A stretch of 64,000 nt of DNA from Clostridium sp. K13 (GCF_019734195.1 NZ_JAASHM010000001.1:1-64000); one strand, 5' to 3'; shown: positions 36,876 through 45,421, numbered from the stretch's first letter. Program-made: numbers and translations. Notes: generated from the letters alone by a model not told the origin.

Positions 36876-37868
36876 ATGAGTAAGGTAACTTTTTTAGGCG
36901 GAGGAAGTTTTGGAATTTCCTTAGCTATTTTATTAGCACACAAAGGAAATATAGTATCGATATATGATAGAGATAATACCGTTGTAGATGATATTAATAT
37001 AAACAGAAGAAATGATAAGTTTATTAAAGGATTAGATGTGCCTAAAAATGTTACGGCTTATAATAGCTTAGAGGAGGCTATTACAGACTGTGATTATGTT
37101 GTATTAGCCGTTCCATCTCATGTAATTAGAAGTGCATCTAAGAGTATTAAAGGCTTAGTAAAAAATGATGTTCCTGTCATATGCATTGCAAAAGGAATAG
37201 AAGAAGGAACTAATAAAACATTAGTGGAGGTTATTGAAGAAGAAGTAGATAATCCAGTAGTAGTTTTATCAGGACCAAGTCATGCTGAAGAAGTGGCATT
37301 TGATATTCCAACAACAGTTCTTACTTCATCAAAAAATATGAAGGTTGCAGAAGATGTTCAGGATTTATTTATGACTAAAACATTTAGAGTATATACTAAT
37401 GATGATTTAGTTGGAGTAGAAATTGGTGGTGCTGTAAAAAATATTATAGCTCTTGCAGCAGGAGTATGTGATGGATTAGGATATGGTGATAATACTAAAG
37501 CTGCACTTATGACTAGAGGTATGGCTGAAATTGTTAGAATAGGTACTAAGCTTGGTGGAAAAATTGAAACGTTTTTAGGGCTTACTGGTATGGGAGATTT
37601 AATAGTTACTTGTACAAGTATGCATTCAAGAAATAGAAGAGCTGGATACTTAATAGGAACAGGAAAGTCTAGAGAAGAAGCTGTAGAAGAAGTAGGTATG
37701 GTTGTTGAAGGAATAAAGGCTTGCTATGCATTCTATAACTTAAAAGAAAAATTAGATGTTGAAATGCCAATAACTGATGCTCTTTATAAAGTTCTTTTTG
37801 AAGATAAAGATGCAAAACAAATGGTTAGAGAATTATTGGAAAGAGATAAAAAAGCTGAAAATTACTAA
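36876..37868 (+). CDS. gpsA: Glycerol-3-phosphate dehydrogenase (NAD(P)+)
   Basis: 330 residues. It reduces dihydroxyacetone phosphate to sn-glycerol-3-phosphate for phospholipid synthesis. N-terminal Rossmann motif [16 protein letters not shown], a catalytic-domain lysine in [14 protein letters not shown] and the signature [14 protein letters not shown]...RN. ATG with GAGAGAAAGGA upstream within der. Closes the DUF512-der-gpsA unit; terminator follows. Confidence 0.96.
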   Translation: MSKVTFLGGGSFGISLAILLAHKGNIVSIYDRDNTVVDDININRRNDKFIKGLDVPKNVTAYNSLEEAITDCDYVVLAVPSHVIRSASKSIKGLVKNDVPVICIAKGIEEGTNKTLVEVIEEEVDNPVVVLSGPSHAEEVAFDIPTTVLTSSKNMKVAEDVQDLFMTKTFRVYTNDDLVGVEIGGAVKNIIALAAGVCDGLGYGDNTKAALMTRGMAEIVRIGTKLGGKIETFLGLTGMGDLIVTCTSMHSRNRRAGYLIGTGKSREEAVEEVGMVVEGIKACYAFYNLKEKLDVEMPITDALYKVLFEDKDAKQMVRELLERDKKAENY

Positions 37869-37871
37869 TAA

Positions 37872-37912
37872 AAAGCGAAGTTGCAATTATGTGACTTCGC
37901 TTTTTTTATATA
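37872..37912 (+). terminator. Rho-independent terminator after gpsA
   Basis: AAAGCGAAGT pairs with ACTTCGCTTT across a 12-base loop, followed by TTTTT. Confidence 0.88.
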
Positions 37913-38165
37913 TTTTAAGCTATATTAGGAGTATAAGAAAAAATAATATTCTATTATGTAAAAATAAAATTTAAAAGTACATCATAAATAGATATGCTAT
38001 TACATATTGTTAACTATATAGAGATTTAAAAAAGAGGGTTAACGTTAATACTAAGTTCCGAAAAAATTAAATTTTGATTTAGAGGAATAAACTTAAAAAA
38101 ATAGTATACTTTTTTTTAATTAAGAATATATATATAGTGTTAAAAATAAATAGGAGGGTGTACTT

Positions 38166-39644
38166 ATGGGCGATTTCAATATATATAAGGATATTGCAGA
38201 AAGGACTCAAGGTGACATATACTTAGGTGTTGTTGGACCAGTTAGAACTGGAAAGTCTACATTTATTAAAAAATTTATGGACCTAATGGTTATACCAAAG
38301 ATTGATAATGCTTATAAAAAGGAAAGAGCTAAGGATGAATTACCACAAAGTGGATCAGGAAAAACGATTCATACTACAGAGCCTAAATTTGTTCCAAATG
38401 AAGCTGTAGAAATAACTATTGATGAGGATATTAAATTAAAGGTTAGAATGGTAGATTGTGTGGGGTATATAGTTAAAGGGGCTTTGGGATATTTAGAAGA
38501 CGAAGAACCTAAAATGGTTAATACTCCATGGTATGAATATGAAATACCATTTGAAGATGCTGCTGAAATAGGGACAAGAAAAGTTATAACAGATCATTCA
38601 ACTGTTGGGCTTTTAGTAACTACTGATGGTAGTATTACAGGTATAGACAGAGAAGAATACTTAGAAGCTGAAGAAAGGGTAGTAGAGGAGCTTAAGGCAA
38701 TTAATAAACCTTTCATAGTTGTACTTAATACAAAAAACATAAACTCTCCTGAAACAGATGCATTAAAGGATGAACTTGAGAAGAAATATGATGTAGAAGT
38801 TCAGGTTATGGATGTTTATAATATGACTGAAAAGGATATTGAGAAGTTATTTAAGCATGTACTTAAGGAATTCCCTGTAAAAGAAATAAATATAGACATG
38901 CCTGTTTGGGTTGAAAACTTAGATCCAGAACATTGGTTGAAAAAAGAGTTCTTTAAGATTATTAAGGGAATGTGTCAAAGTGTAGATAAAATAAGAGACA
39001 TAAAACCAGCGTTTAGTGATGCAAAGGAAAATGAAAATTTAAGTGCATCAGATTTAAGTGAAATAAGTCTTGGTGAAGGTACTGCAAGAATATTACTTAA
39101 ACCAAGTGAAACTATTTTTTACAAAGTACTTAGTGAAAATTGCGATGCTGAAATTGAAAGTGAGAGCGATTTAATAGCTCTTGTAAAAGATTTAAACATT
39201 GCAAAACGTGAATATGATAAAATTAAGGATGCTTTAGTTGATGTTAGGGAAACTGGATATGGCCTTGTTGCTCCTCAATTAAGTGAAATGAAGTTTGAAG
39301 AGCCTGAAATAGTTAAACAAGGAACTAAGTTTGGAGTAAAATTAAAAGCTAGCGCTCCATCACTACATTTTATTAAGGCTGATATTAAAACTGAAATTAG
39401 TCCGATAATGGGATCAGAGAAGGAAAGTGAAGAGTTAGTTAATGCTCTTATGGATCAATTTGATAAAGATCCAGCATCATTATGGCAAAGTAATATGTTT
39501 GGTAAATCTTTAGAGGTATTAGTTAAAGAAGGATTACAAAATAAGTTATATAAGATGCCAGAAGATGTTCAAGTTAAAATTCAAAAGACTCTTCAAAAGA
39601 TTATCAACGAGGGTAATGGCGGATTGATTTGTATAATTCTATAA
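38166..39644 (+). CDS. spoIVA: Stage IV sporulation protein A (SpoIVA), coat-basement ATPase
   Basis: 492 residues, full length. Walker A GPVRTGKSTFIKKF (about residues 24-37), switch-like region TIHTTEPKFVPNEAVEI and RMVDCVGYIVKGALGY, then a middle domain and the C-terminal region that contacts SpoVM (ending GGLICIIL). SpoIVA polymerises by ATP hydrolysis on the forespore surface and is the platform for the spore coat. It is made in the mother cell under SigE in Bacillus; I did not see a clear SigE promoter in the 297-base upstream gap, which is A+T-rich and otherwise empty. ATG with AGGAGGGTG upstream. SpoVM is encoded at 58874. Confidence 0.97.
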   Translation: MGDFNIYKDIAERTQGDIYLGVVGPVRTGKSTFIKKFMDLMVIPKIDNAYKKERAKDELPQSGSGKTIHTTEPKFVPNEAVEITIDEDIKLKVRMVDCVGYIVKGALGYLEDEEPKMVNTPWYEYEIPFEDAAEIGTRKVITDHSTVGLLVTTDGSITGIDREEYLEAEERVVEELKAINKPFIVVLNTKNINSPETDALKDELEKKYDVEVQVMDVYNMTEKDIEKLFKHVLKEFPVKEINIDMPVWVENLDPEHWLKKEFFKIIKGMCQSVDKIRDIKPAFSDAKENENLSASDLSEISLGEGTARILLKPSETIFYKVLSENCDAEIESESDLIALVKDLNIAKREYDKIKDALVDVRETGYGLVAPQLSEMKFEEPEIVKQGTKFGVKLKASAPSLHFIKADIKTEISPIMGSEKESEELVNALMDQFDKDPASLWQSNMFGKSLEVLVKEGLQNKLYKMPEDVQVKIQKTLQKIINEGNGGLICIIL

Positions 39645-39653
39645 CATAAGTGT

Positions 39654-39697
39654 AATCTACTACTAAAGGAATTTGGTAGTAGATTATTTTTTTTTTG
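39654..39697 (+). terminator. Rho-independent terminator after spoIVA
   Basis: AATCTACTACTAAA pairs with TTTGGTAGTAGATT (one G-T pair), then a long T-run. Confidence 0.92.
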
Positions 39698-39763
39698 TTA
39701 TAAATATGTAAAAATCTAATTTTTTTATATATTTTAGTGTAGACTCGCTTACTATTAGAATAG

Positions 39764-39799
39764 AATATATTAAGCAGATAGTATTATGCTTAATATATT
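39764..39799. promoter_or_regulatory. Perfect 12-bp inverted repeat before the BECR-like gene
   Basis: AATATATTAAGC (39764-39775) and GCTTAATATATT (39788-39799) flank a 12-base centre. It ends 18 bases before the ATG at 39818. It could be an operator or a leader hairpin near the ribosome binding site. Confidence 0.6.
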
Positions 39800-39817
39800 A
39801 TAGTGAAGAGGGATAGT

Positions 39818-40222
39818 ATGGAGAGCAGATTTTGTACCTATAAAAGAGTAGGATATTTAAGGCAAAGGATAGCCAATGAGTTAGGTATAGAGTTTACTGG
39901 AGTAATATATGCATCCCCAGGAGTGTTAAAGCATATTATAAAGAGGCATGGTAGGCAACTAAATAAAAAGACTAGAGATAGCATTCTTGAGTGGATGAAA
40001 AAAATATTAGAAGAACCCGACTATATTGGTATTTATAAAAATGAAGGGGGACAGACTGCTGTAGAATTTATTAAGAGAGTTTATACTAATTTGCTTTTAG
40101 GAGTTGAAGTAGATGAAAAACATGAGTATATCTATGTAACAACTATGTATCCAATAACGGATAAGAAGATAGAAAATAAAATTTATAGTGGAAAATTAAT
40201 TGATATTAAAGGTATTAAATAA
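39818..40222 (+). CDS. BECR-fold (PBECR-like) putative nuclease domain protein
   Basis: 134 residues. The segment VIYASPGVLKHIIKRHGRQ (residues 29-47, with H39, R43, H44), an EPDYIGIY strand and a late YIYVTTMYPI segment resemble PBECR-type domains (phage-Barnase-EndoU-ColicinE5/D-RelE-like nucleases), many of which are RNases or toxin modules. Recognition is by overall pattern, so the exact subfamily is uncertain. It is a stand-alone domain; no obvious antitoxin is encoded directly next to it. ATG 39818 follows GAAGAGGGA; a GTG at 39803 is less likely. It has its own palindrome upstream and lies between spoIVA and a repeat-rich gap. Alternative: uncharacterised sporulation-associated protein. 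Confidence 0.55.
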   Translation: MESRFCTYKRVGYLRQRIANELGIEFTGVIYASPGVLKHIIKRHGRQLNKKTRDSILEWMKKILEEPDYIGIYKNEGGQTAVEFIKRVYTNLLLGVEVDEKHEYIYVTTMYPITDKKIENKIYSGKLIDIKGIK

Positions 40223-40294
40223 TTTATTTGATATAACTTTAGTCAAAATGTATAATATGTAATTGTATAATGAAATTGATTGTTGAGGTGAGAA

Positions 40295-40372
40295 ATGGCT
40301 CCTCATGCGCTGAAATTTTCAGTAAACAGAGATGCAGGGTATGTCGACCTGCCAATAATCAGAGCTGAGTAA
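40295..40372 (+). CDS. 25-codon ORF of unknown function, possibly a structured RNA instead
   Basis: ATG preceded by TTGAGGTGAGAA, encoding a 25-residue peptide that starts MAPHALKFSVNRD and ends DLPIIRAE. I do not recognise it. Its codons (GTC, GAC, two CTG, GCG) are unlike the strongly A/T-ending codons around it. The same bases can form an outer pairing GGCTC (40298-40302) with GAGCT (about 40362-40366) enclosing CTGAAA/TTTCAG and GCAGG/CCTGC stems, a possible three-way junction. It may therefore be a small protein, a structured RNA, or a relic of a mobile sequence. Confidence 0.35.
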   Translation: MAPHALKFSVNRDAGYVDLPIIRAE

Positions 40373-40391
40373 TATTGCGAAGAAAAATGAA

Positions 40392-40651
40392 AGTTAAGGG
40401 CCTAGCGGCCAGTTAAGGTGGTTAATATAGCTTACGCTCATTAACTATAGGTAAGGGTTTGCTAACGCAAAGGTTAAAGAGTTAAGGATGAAATTACTCC
40501 GTAATTTCTTGAATATATATTTTAGAAACTTTGTAAGAAGTTTTTTTCTTAACTATCCGCAAGGCTCTTACCATTGACGTAGTCAATTTTAAATCTTTTT
40601 GAACTAGCAAAGCTCTGTTCAAAAAACTTAACTGGCCGAGGGACCTTAATT
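40392..40651. repeat. 260-bp palindromic dispersed repeat, copy 1
   Basis: The left end AGTTAAGGGCCTAGCGG, continuing into CCAGTTAAG, matches the reverse complement of the right end (CTTAACTGG, then CCGAGGGACCTTAATT) over about 26 bases. Inside are small palindromes such as TTTGCTAACGCAAA. Copy 2 at 61556-61838 has the same ends and a near-identical core (GGTTTGCTAA at about 40467 and GAAATTACTCC at about 40491 here). No ORF. It lies between the 25-codon ORF and the asparaginase gene. The structure suggests a non-autonomous mobile element or a large palindromic intergenic repeat. Confidence 0.75.
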
Positions 40652-40705
40652 AACTAAATTGCTTTGCAATAATAGATAAATAGTATAAAAAACTGGAGGA
40701 TGAAG

Positions 40706-41674
40706 ATGAAAAAAATAGCTGTAGTATTTAATGGTGGAACAATATCGATGAAGGTAGATGAAAGAATAAAGGCTGCTGTTCCAAGTTTGACTGGAGAAGA
40801 AATAATGTCAATGGTTACAGGAATAGAAGAATTTGCAGAAATTGAATCTTATAGTTTTTCAAGTATGCCATCACCACATATGACTTTTAAAACTATGTTA
40901 GAATTAAGCAAGTTTACAAAAGAGCTTTTAGATAGAAGTGATATTGATGGTGTTGTAATTACTCATGGAACTGATACTTTAGAAGAAACGGCATATCTTT
41001 TAGATTTAACTATAAAAAGTGAAAAGCCTGTTGTAATTACTGGAGCTATGAGAAGTGGATCAGAACTAGGATATGATGGACCATCAAATCTAGCTGCATC
41101 AATTTGTACAGCTATTTCAGAGGATGCAAAGAAGAGAGGTGTACTTGTTTGTTTTAATGGTGAGTTAAATTCTGCATCAGAAGTTACAAAAGCAAATTCT
41201 ATGGCATTAAATGCATTTAGAACTCCTAATTTTGGACCAATTGGAATAGTTGATAATAATAAAGTTATGTTTTATAGAGAAACTAAAAGTACTGAAAAGT
41301 ATGATGTTAGTGAAATAAAAAAAGATGTTGCAGTAATAAAATGTGTAGCAGATATGGATTCTTCATTTATTGACTTTGTAATAGAGAAGGGATATGGAGG
41401 AATTGTTATTGAAGCTTTAGGAAGAGGTAATGTTCCACCTAGAATGGTTGAAGGAATAAAGTCTGCTTTAGATAAAGAAATACCTGTAGTAGTAGTTTCT
41501 AGATGCTTTGAGGGAAGAGTTCATGAATCTTATGGTTATGAAGGTGGAGGAAAAATGCTTAAGGATTTAGGTGTAATTTTTGGAGATACTCTACCAGGAC
41601 AAAAAGCGAGAATAAAATTAACATTAGCAATAAATAGTACAATAGATAATAAGGAAATAAAAAATCAATTCTAA
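40706..41674 (+). CDS. L-asparaginase family protein
   Basis: 322 residues, cytoplasmic (no signal peptide). It hydrolyses asparagine to aspartate and ammonia. First catalytic threonine in FNGGTIS (T12), second Thr-Asp pair in THGTDTLEET (T89, D90), followed by VVITGAMRSGSELGYDGPSN and a small C-terminal domain. The absence of a signal peptide suggests a cytosolic type I-like enzyme. The ATG at 40706 is 5-6 bases after GGAGGA; an ATG at 40700 lies inside the SD and is rejected. Neighbours are a dispersed repeat upstream and a purine permease downstream. Confidence 0.9.
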   Translation: MKKIAVVFNGGTISMKVDERIKAAVPSLTGEEIMSMVTGIEEFAEIESYSFSSMPSPHMTFKTMLELSKFTKELLDRSDIDGVVITHGTDTLEETAYLLDLTIKSEKPVVITGAMRSGSELGYDGPSNLAASICTAISEDAKKRGVLVCFNGELNSASEVTKANSMALNAFRTPNFGPIGIVDNNKVMFYRETKSTEKYDVSEIKKDVAVIKCVADMDSSFIDFVIEKGYGGIVIEALGRGNVPPRMVEGIKSALDKEIPVVVVSRCFEGRVHESYGYEGGGKMLKDLGVIFGDTLPGQKARIKLTLAINSTIDNKEIKNQF

Positions 41675-41680
41675 TAAAGT

Positions 41681-41716
41681 GCGAATATTACATAAGTATA
41701 AAGGTATAATATTCGT
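41681..41716 (+). terminator. Possible weak terminator/hairpin after the asparaginase gene
   Basis: GCGAATATTA (41681-41690) pairs with TAATATTCGT (41707-41716). There is no U-tract, so termination is doubtful. Confidence 0.4.
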
Positions 41717-41723
41717 AAATGTA

Positions 41724-41752
41724 TTGACTTTTGGGGAATTATGGATTATAAT
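41724..41752 (+). promoter_or_regulatory. SigA-type promoter of the purine permease leader
   Basis: TTGACT (41724-41729), 17-bp spacer, TATAAT (41747-41752). Confidence 0.85.
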
Positions 41753-41759
41753 TTGATAT

Positions 41760-41893
41760 AAGATAGCTCCTATTCTAATGATAATTAGGAAGAATTATTT
41801 GTTTTCCATTAGGACATTAAAGTTATGACTATGAGTTTAAAGAAAAATATTACTGTAAAGTGTTGTCTTAATAACACATTGCAGTTTTTTTTT
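41760..41893 (+). promoter_or_regulatory. Attenuator-like leader of the purine permease gene
   Basis: The presumed transcript has about 220 untranslated bases. A strong terminator (arms 41852-41864 and 41873-41885 with two mismatches, then nine T) lies about 90 bases before the start codon, so the gene can only be expressed by antitermination or read-through. Upstream, CTAAT (41775-41779) can pair either with ATTAG (41784-41788) or with ATTAG (41808-41812) together with GGAA/TTCC, i.e. mutually exclusive folds. It lacks the conserved core of the purine riboswitch, so its ligand or factor is unknown. Confidence 0.6.
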
Positions 41894-41982
41894 ATTGTAA
41901 GTTCTTTGAAATAAGATGAAGTAAAGCAATTTTATCTTATTCTTAAACTTAAATATATAAAATAAAAAAGGGGGATTTTTTT

Positions 41983-43347
41983 ATGCAAACTTTAACTAAA
42001 AAAGAAAAGTTATTGCCTATCTTTTCTAACAAAAAAGTTGATATGAAAAAAGAAATGCTAGCAGGATTAACGACATTTTTAACTATGGCTTATATTATTG
42101 CAGTTAACCCAAATATTTTATCAGCTACAGGTATGCCGGCTGGGGCTTTAGTTACAGCAACATGTTTGGCAGCTGCAATTGCTTGTATACTTATGGGATT
42201 GTTTGCTAATTTACCATTTGCATTAGCATCTGGGATGGGATTAAATGCATATTTTGCTTATACTGTTGTAGGACAAATGGGAATTTCATGGCAAGTTGCT
42301 TTAACTGCAGTATTTGTTGAAGGTATTATATTTATTCTTTTATCCTTATTTAAAGTTAGAGAAGCTGTTGTAAATGCTATTCCTAAAAATATGAAGTTAG
42401 CAGTAACCGGTGGTATAGGATTATTTATAGCTTTCATTGGAATGGTTAACTCTGGATTGGTTGTTGCTAATGAATCAACAATGGTTTCTTTAGGAACATT
42501 TACTCCAGCTGTAATAATAACAATTATAGGACTTATAATTATTGCTGTTTTAGATAAAAAGGGAGTAAGAGGAGCTATTCTTTGGGGAATATTAGTTTCT
42601 GCTATTATAGGCTGGATATTTGCTTTGATTAATAGTGAAGCAGCAGCAGCTTTAGGAATTTATTTACCAACAGGAATATTTAAGTTTGAAGGTATTGGAG
42701 AAATTGCAGGAAAAGTTGATTTAGTACATGCCTTTAGCGCTGAAAATATAAAAATGTTTATTACAGTAGTATTTACTTTCTTATTTGTAGATTTCTTTGA
42801 TACAGTAGGAACTTTAGTGGGTGTTTGTTCTAAGGCTAAAATGCTTGATGAGAAAGGGAATGTTCCAAATGCAGGAAGAGCTCTTTTGGTTGATGCTGTA
42901 GGAACAACAGCAGGATCATTATTAGGTGTATCTACAGTTACAACTTATGTTGAAAGTTCAACAGGTGTTGCAGCTGGAGGAAGAACAGGATTTACAGCTA
43001 TTACAACTGGAGTATTATTTTTAATTGCTATGTTCTTTTCACCAATTTTTATAGCTATACCAGGATGTGCAACTGCACCTGCTTTAATTTATGTTGGTTA
43101 TTTAATGCTTGGAGCAGTTAAGGAAATACACTTTGATAATATAACAGAAGGAGTACCAGCATTTTTAACTATTGCAGCTATGCCTTTAACTTATAGTATT
43201 GGTGATGGTTTGACTCTTGGAATATTATCATATGTTATAATTAATTTCTTATATAGCTTATTTAGCAAGAAGGATGACAAAATAAAGGTTTCATGGGTAA
43301 TGTATGTTTTAGCAGTAATATTTGTATTAAAATTAATATTCTTATAA
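41983..43347 (+). CDS. Purine (hypoxanthine/guanine/adenine) permease, AzgA/PbuG family
   Basis: 454 residues, polytopic membrane protein with about 12-14 hydrophobic segments. Family signatures MLAGLTTFLTMAYIIAVNP, ALASGMGLNAYFAYTVV, FLFVDFFDTVGTLVGV and ESSTGVAAGGRTGFTA match the AzgA/PbuG branch of the NCS2 superfamily, which imports purine bases. Which base is carried cannot be fixed by sequence reading. ATG with AAGGGGGAT upstream. It is preceded by a dedicated promoter and an attenuator-like leader and followed by a strong terminator, so it is a single regulated unit. Confidence 0.9.
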   Translation: MQTLTKKEKLLPIFSNKKVDMKKEMLAGLTTFLTMAYIIAVNPNILSATGMPAGALVTATCLAAAIACILMGLFANLPFALASGMGLNAYFAYTVVGQMGISWQVALTAVFVEGIIFILLSLFKVREAVVNAIPKNMKLAVTGGIGLFIAFIGMVNSGLVVANESTMVSLGTFTPAVIITIIGLIIIAVLDKKGVRGAILWGILVSAIIGWIFALINSEAAAALGIYLPTGIFKFEGIGEIAGKVDLVHAFSAENIKMFITVVFTFLFVDFFDTVGTLVGVCSKAKMLDEKGNVPNAGRALLVDAVGTTAGSLLGVSTVTTYVESSTGVAAGGRTGFTAITTGVLFLIAMFFSPIFIAIPGCATAPALIYVGYLMLGAVKEIHFDNITEGVPAFLTIAAMPLTYSIGDGLTLGILSYVIINFLYSLFSKKDDKIKVSWVMYVLAVIFVLKLIFL

Positions 43348-43356
43348 AATAATAAT

Positions 43357-43401
43357 AGTGAGTAGAAAAAGCTTTAAACTTTTTTCTACTCACTTTTTTT
43401 A
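43357..43401 (+). terminator. Rho-independent terminator after the purine permease gene
   Basis: Perfect 14-bp arms AGTGAGTAGAAAAA and TTTTTCTACTCACT, then a run of T. Confidence 0.92.
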
Positions 43402-43481
43402 TTATTGATAATATTGCATAGTGGTATATATTAAAAAAATAAGGAATTGAAAAAAGTAAATAGTATTAGGTGAAAAATAAA

Positions 43482-43502
43482 TTGTGAACAATTTGTTAAC
43501 AA
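43482..43502 (+). promoter_or_regulatory. Tandem TTGT(G/T)AACAA motifs upstream of the yicC promoter
   Basis: TTGTGAACAA (43482-43491) and TTGTTAACAA (43493-43502) are near-identical palindromic 10-mers with an 11-base period, immediately upstream of the -35 element. They may be a regulator binding site. They do not fit the 18-bp Rex operator spacing. Confidence 0.4.
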
Positions 43503-43505
43503 ACC

Positions 43506-43533
43506 ATTGACATTGATTGAGTTTAGGATATAA
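43506..43533 (+). promoter_or_regulatory. SigA-type promoter of the yicC-remA-gmk unit
   Basis: TTGACA (43506-43511), 16-bp spacer, TATAAA (43528-43533), about 90 bases before the yicC start. Confidence 0.7.
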
Positions 43534-43621
43534 ACTAAGTTATATCAAAAAGACAATAAATAATTTAATTATATGAGTACATAAATTAGTTAAATAAATT
43601 GTAGAAGGTAAGGAGAATAAT

Positions 43622-44503
43622 ATGATAAGGAGTATGACTAGCTTTGGCAGAAGCAGCAGTGAAGAAGGAAAGAAAAGATTTTTTACTGTTGAAATGAAAA
43701 GCGTAAATAGTAGATATTTAGATGTAAATATTAGAATGCCTAAAACTTTAATTTCTTTAGAAGAAGAAATTAGAAAAATGATAAGTAATTCACTAAATAG
43801 AGGTAAAGTTGATGTATTTATCAATTTAAAGAATTACAATGATGGTAGTGGAGTTCCAAAGGTTGATATTAATTTAGCTAAGGGATATTTTGATTGCCTT
43901 AAAGAAATAGAAGAAAAATTAGGTATAAAAAACGATGTTTCAGTAATGCAAATTGCAAGATTCCCAGAAGTAATTACTGTAGTTGAAGAAGAAGATAAAA
44001 TAGAAGAAATTTGGGAAGAAATTAAACCTCTTATAAAAGATTGTTTAGACATGATGGTTGCAATGAGAGAAGTTGAGGGTAATAAATTAAAAGAAGATAT
44101 TTTATCTAAGATTTCTGTTATAGAGCAATTAGTTTCAAAAGTTGAAGAGTTTGCAGATACTATACCAAAAGCATTTAAAGTAAAGCTTGAGGAAAGACTA
44201 AAAGAGTTATTAGGAAATGTTGATATAGATGAAAATAGAGTTGCTATGGAAGTTTGTATGTTAGCTGACAAAGCAACTATTGATGAAGAAATAATAAGAC
44301 TTAGAAGTCATATTAATCAAGTTAGAGAAACTTTAAATTTAAATGAACCAGTTGGTAGAAAACTTGATTTTATAGTTCAAGAAATGAATAGAGAAACTAA
44401 TACTATAGGTTCAAAATCTAGTGATATCCAAATGACTAATATAGTTATTGATATAAAAAATATACTTGAGAAGATAAGAGAACAGGTGCAAAATATAGAA
44501 TAA
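43622..44503 (+). CDS. yicC: YicC/YloC family endoribonuclease
   Basis: 293 residues, full length. N-terminal YicC domain ([33 protein letters not shown]) and C-terminal DUF1732 domain ([32 protein letters not shown]...). E. coli YicC and Bacillus YloC are reported to be endoribonucleases. It heads the conserved order yicC-remA-gmk-rpoZ-coaBC-priA. ATG with AAGGAGAATA upstream. Confidence 0.93.
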   Translation: MIRSMTSFGRSSSEEGKKRFFTVEMKSVNSRYLDVNIRMPKTLISLEEEIRKMISNSLNRGKVDVFINLKNYNDGSGVPKVDINLAKGYFDCLKEIEEKLGIKNDVSVMQIARFPEVITVVEEEDKIEEIWEEIKPLIKDCLDMMVAMREVEGNKLKEDILSKISVIEQLVSKVEEFADTIPKAFKVKLEERLKELLGNVDIDENRVAMEVCMLADKATIDEEIIRLRSHINQVRETLNLNEPVGRKLDFIVQEMNRETNTIGSKSSDIQMTNIVIDIKNILEKIREQVQNIE

Positions 44504-44516
44504 TAGGAGGAGAGTA

Positions 44517-44786
44517 ATGGGAATAAAATTGATAAACATTGGTTTTGGTAATATAGTATCAGCTAATAGACTTGTTGCAATAGTTAGTCCAGAATCAGCG
44601 CCGATTAAGAGAATTATCCAAGAAGCTAGGGACAGAGGTATGCTTATTGATGCAACTTATGGAAGAAGAACTAGAGCTGTAATAATTACTGATAGTGATC
44701 ATGTTATATTATCAGCAGTTCAACCAGAAACTGTTGCACATAGATTAGTAGCTAAAGATGAAGCTGTAGATGAGGATGATGAATAA
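44517..44786 (+). CDS. remA: Extracellular matrix/osmoprotection regulator RemA (DUF370)
   Basis: 89 residues. It begins [29 protein letters not shown] and has the conserved [26 protein letters not shown], diagnostic of RemA. In Bacillus RemA is a DNA-binding protein activating biofilm matrix and osmoprotection operons by forming a ring around which DNA may wrap. ATG with AGGAGGAG upstream. The last base overlaps the A of the gmk start codon. Confidence 0.94.
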   Translation: MGIKLINIGFGNIVSANRLVAIVSPESAPIKRIIQEARDRGMLIDATYGRRTRAVIITDSDHVILSAVQPETVAHRLVAKDEAVDEDDE

Positions 44787-45421
44787 TGCAGAATACTAAA
44801 GGATTATTAATTGTAATTTCAGGTCCTTCAGGTGCAGGAAAAGGAACAATATGCAAAGCACTTTTAGAAAAACATGATGATTTATTTATTTCTGTTTCTG
44901 CAACGACGAGAAGTCCGAGAGCAGGAGAAGTAGATGGAGTAAATTATCACTTCTTAACAAAAGAAGATTTCATTTCTAAAGTAGAAAGCAATGATTTCTT
45001 AGAGTATGCTGAAGTACATGGAAATATGTATGGAACTCCAAAGTTCAAGGTAGAAGAAATGTTAGCCGAAGGTAAGAATGTTATTTTAGAAATAGATATT
45101 CAAGGTGCTTTAAAGGTTAAAGAAAACTTTGGAGAAGGAGTATTTATATTTATACTACCTCCATCAATGGAAGAATTAAAACAAAGAATAATTAAAAGAG
45201 GTAGTGAAACTGAAGAATCATTAATGACAAGATTTAAAAATGCATATCAAGAAATAAATTATGTTTCTAAATATAACTATGCAGTAGTTAATGATGAAGT
45301 TGATACAGCAGTTATTAAAATAGAAGGAATAATTGCTGCAGAAAAATGTAGAGTAGATAGAATAAAAGATACAATATTAGATTCTAAGGAGGGCTTAATT
45401 CATGAACAACTCTATGATTAA
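44786..45421 (+). CDS. gmk: Guanylate kinase
   Basis: 211 residues. It converts GMP to GDP. P-loop ISGPSGAGKGT (about residues 10-20), GMP-binding SVSATTRSPRAGEVDGVNYHF, and FLEYAEVHGNMYGT. ATG with GATGAGGATGATGA context inside the remA end, so translation is coupled. Its 3' end overlaps rpoZ by 20 bases. Confidence 0.97.
   Translation: MQNTKGLLIVISGPSGAGKGTICKALLEKHDDLFISVSATTRSPRAGEVDGVNYHFLTKEDFISKVESNDFLEYAEVHGNMYGTPKFKVEEMLAEGKNVILEIDIQGALKVKENFGEGVFIFILPPSMEELKQRIIKRGSETEESLMTRFKNAYQEINYVSKYNYAVVNDEVDTAVIKIEGIIAAEKCRVDRIKDTILDSKEGLIHEQLYD

Noticed and set aside
37777..37974. 65-codon plus-strand frame over the gpsA end
   Set aside because: It overlaps gpsA in another frame and runs through the gpsA terminator; no SD.
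40223..40700. CRISPR array or tRNA in the repeat-rich gap
   Set aside because: The repeated pieces are inverted rather than regularly spaced direct repeats, and no cloverleaf with acceptor and anticodon arms could be drawn.
41760..41850. Classical purine riboswitch before the purine permease gene
   Set aside because: A GACTATGAG-like 3' end is present, but the conserved TATGG and CTACC loops and the CCGTAAA segment are missing.
43482..43502. Rex (NADH-sensing) operator before yicC
   Set aside because: Half-sites TTGTGAA and TTAACAA are present but 7 bases apart instead of the usual 4, so the 18-bp Rex consensus is not met.
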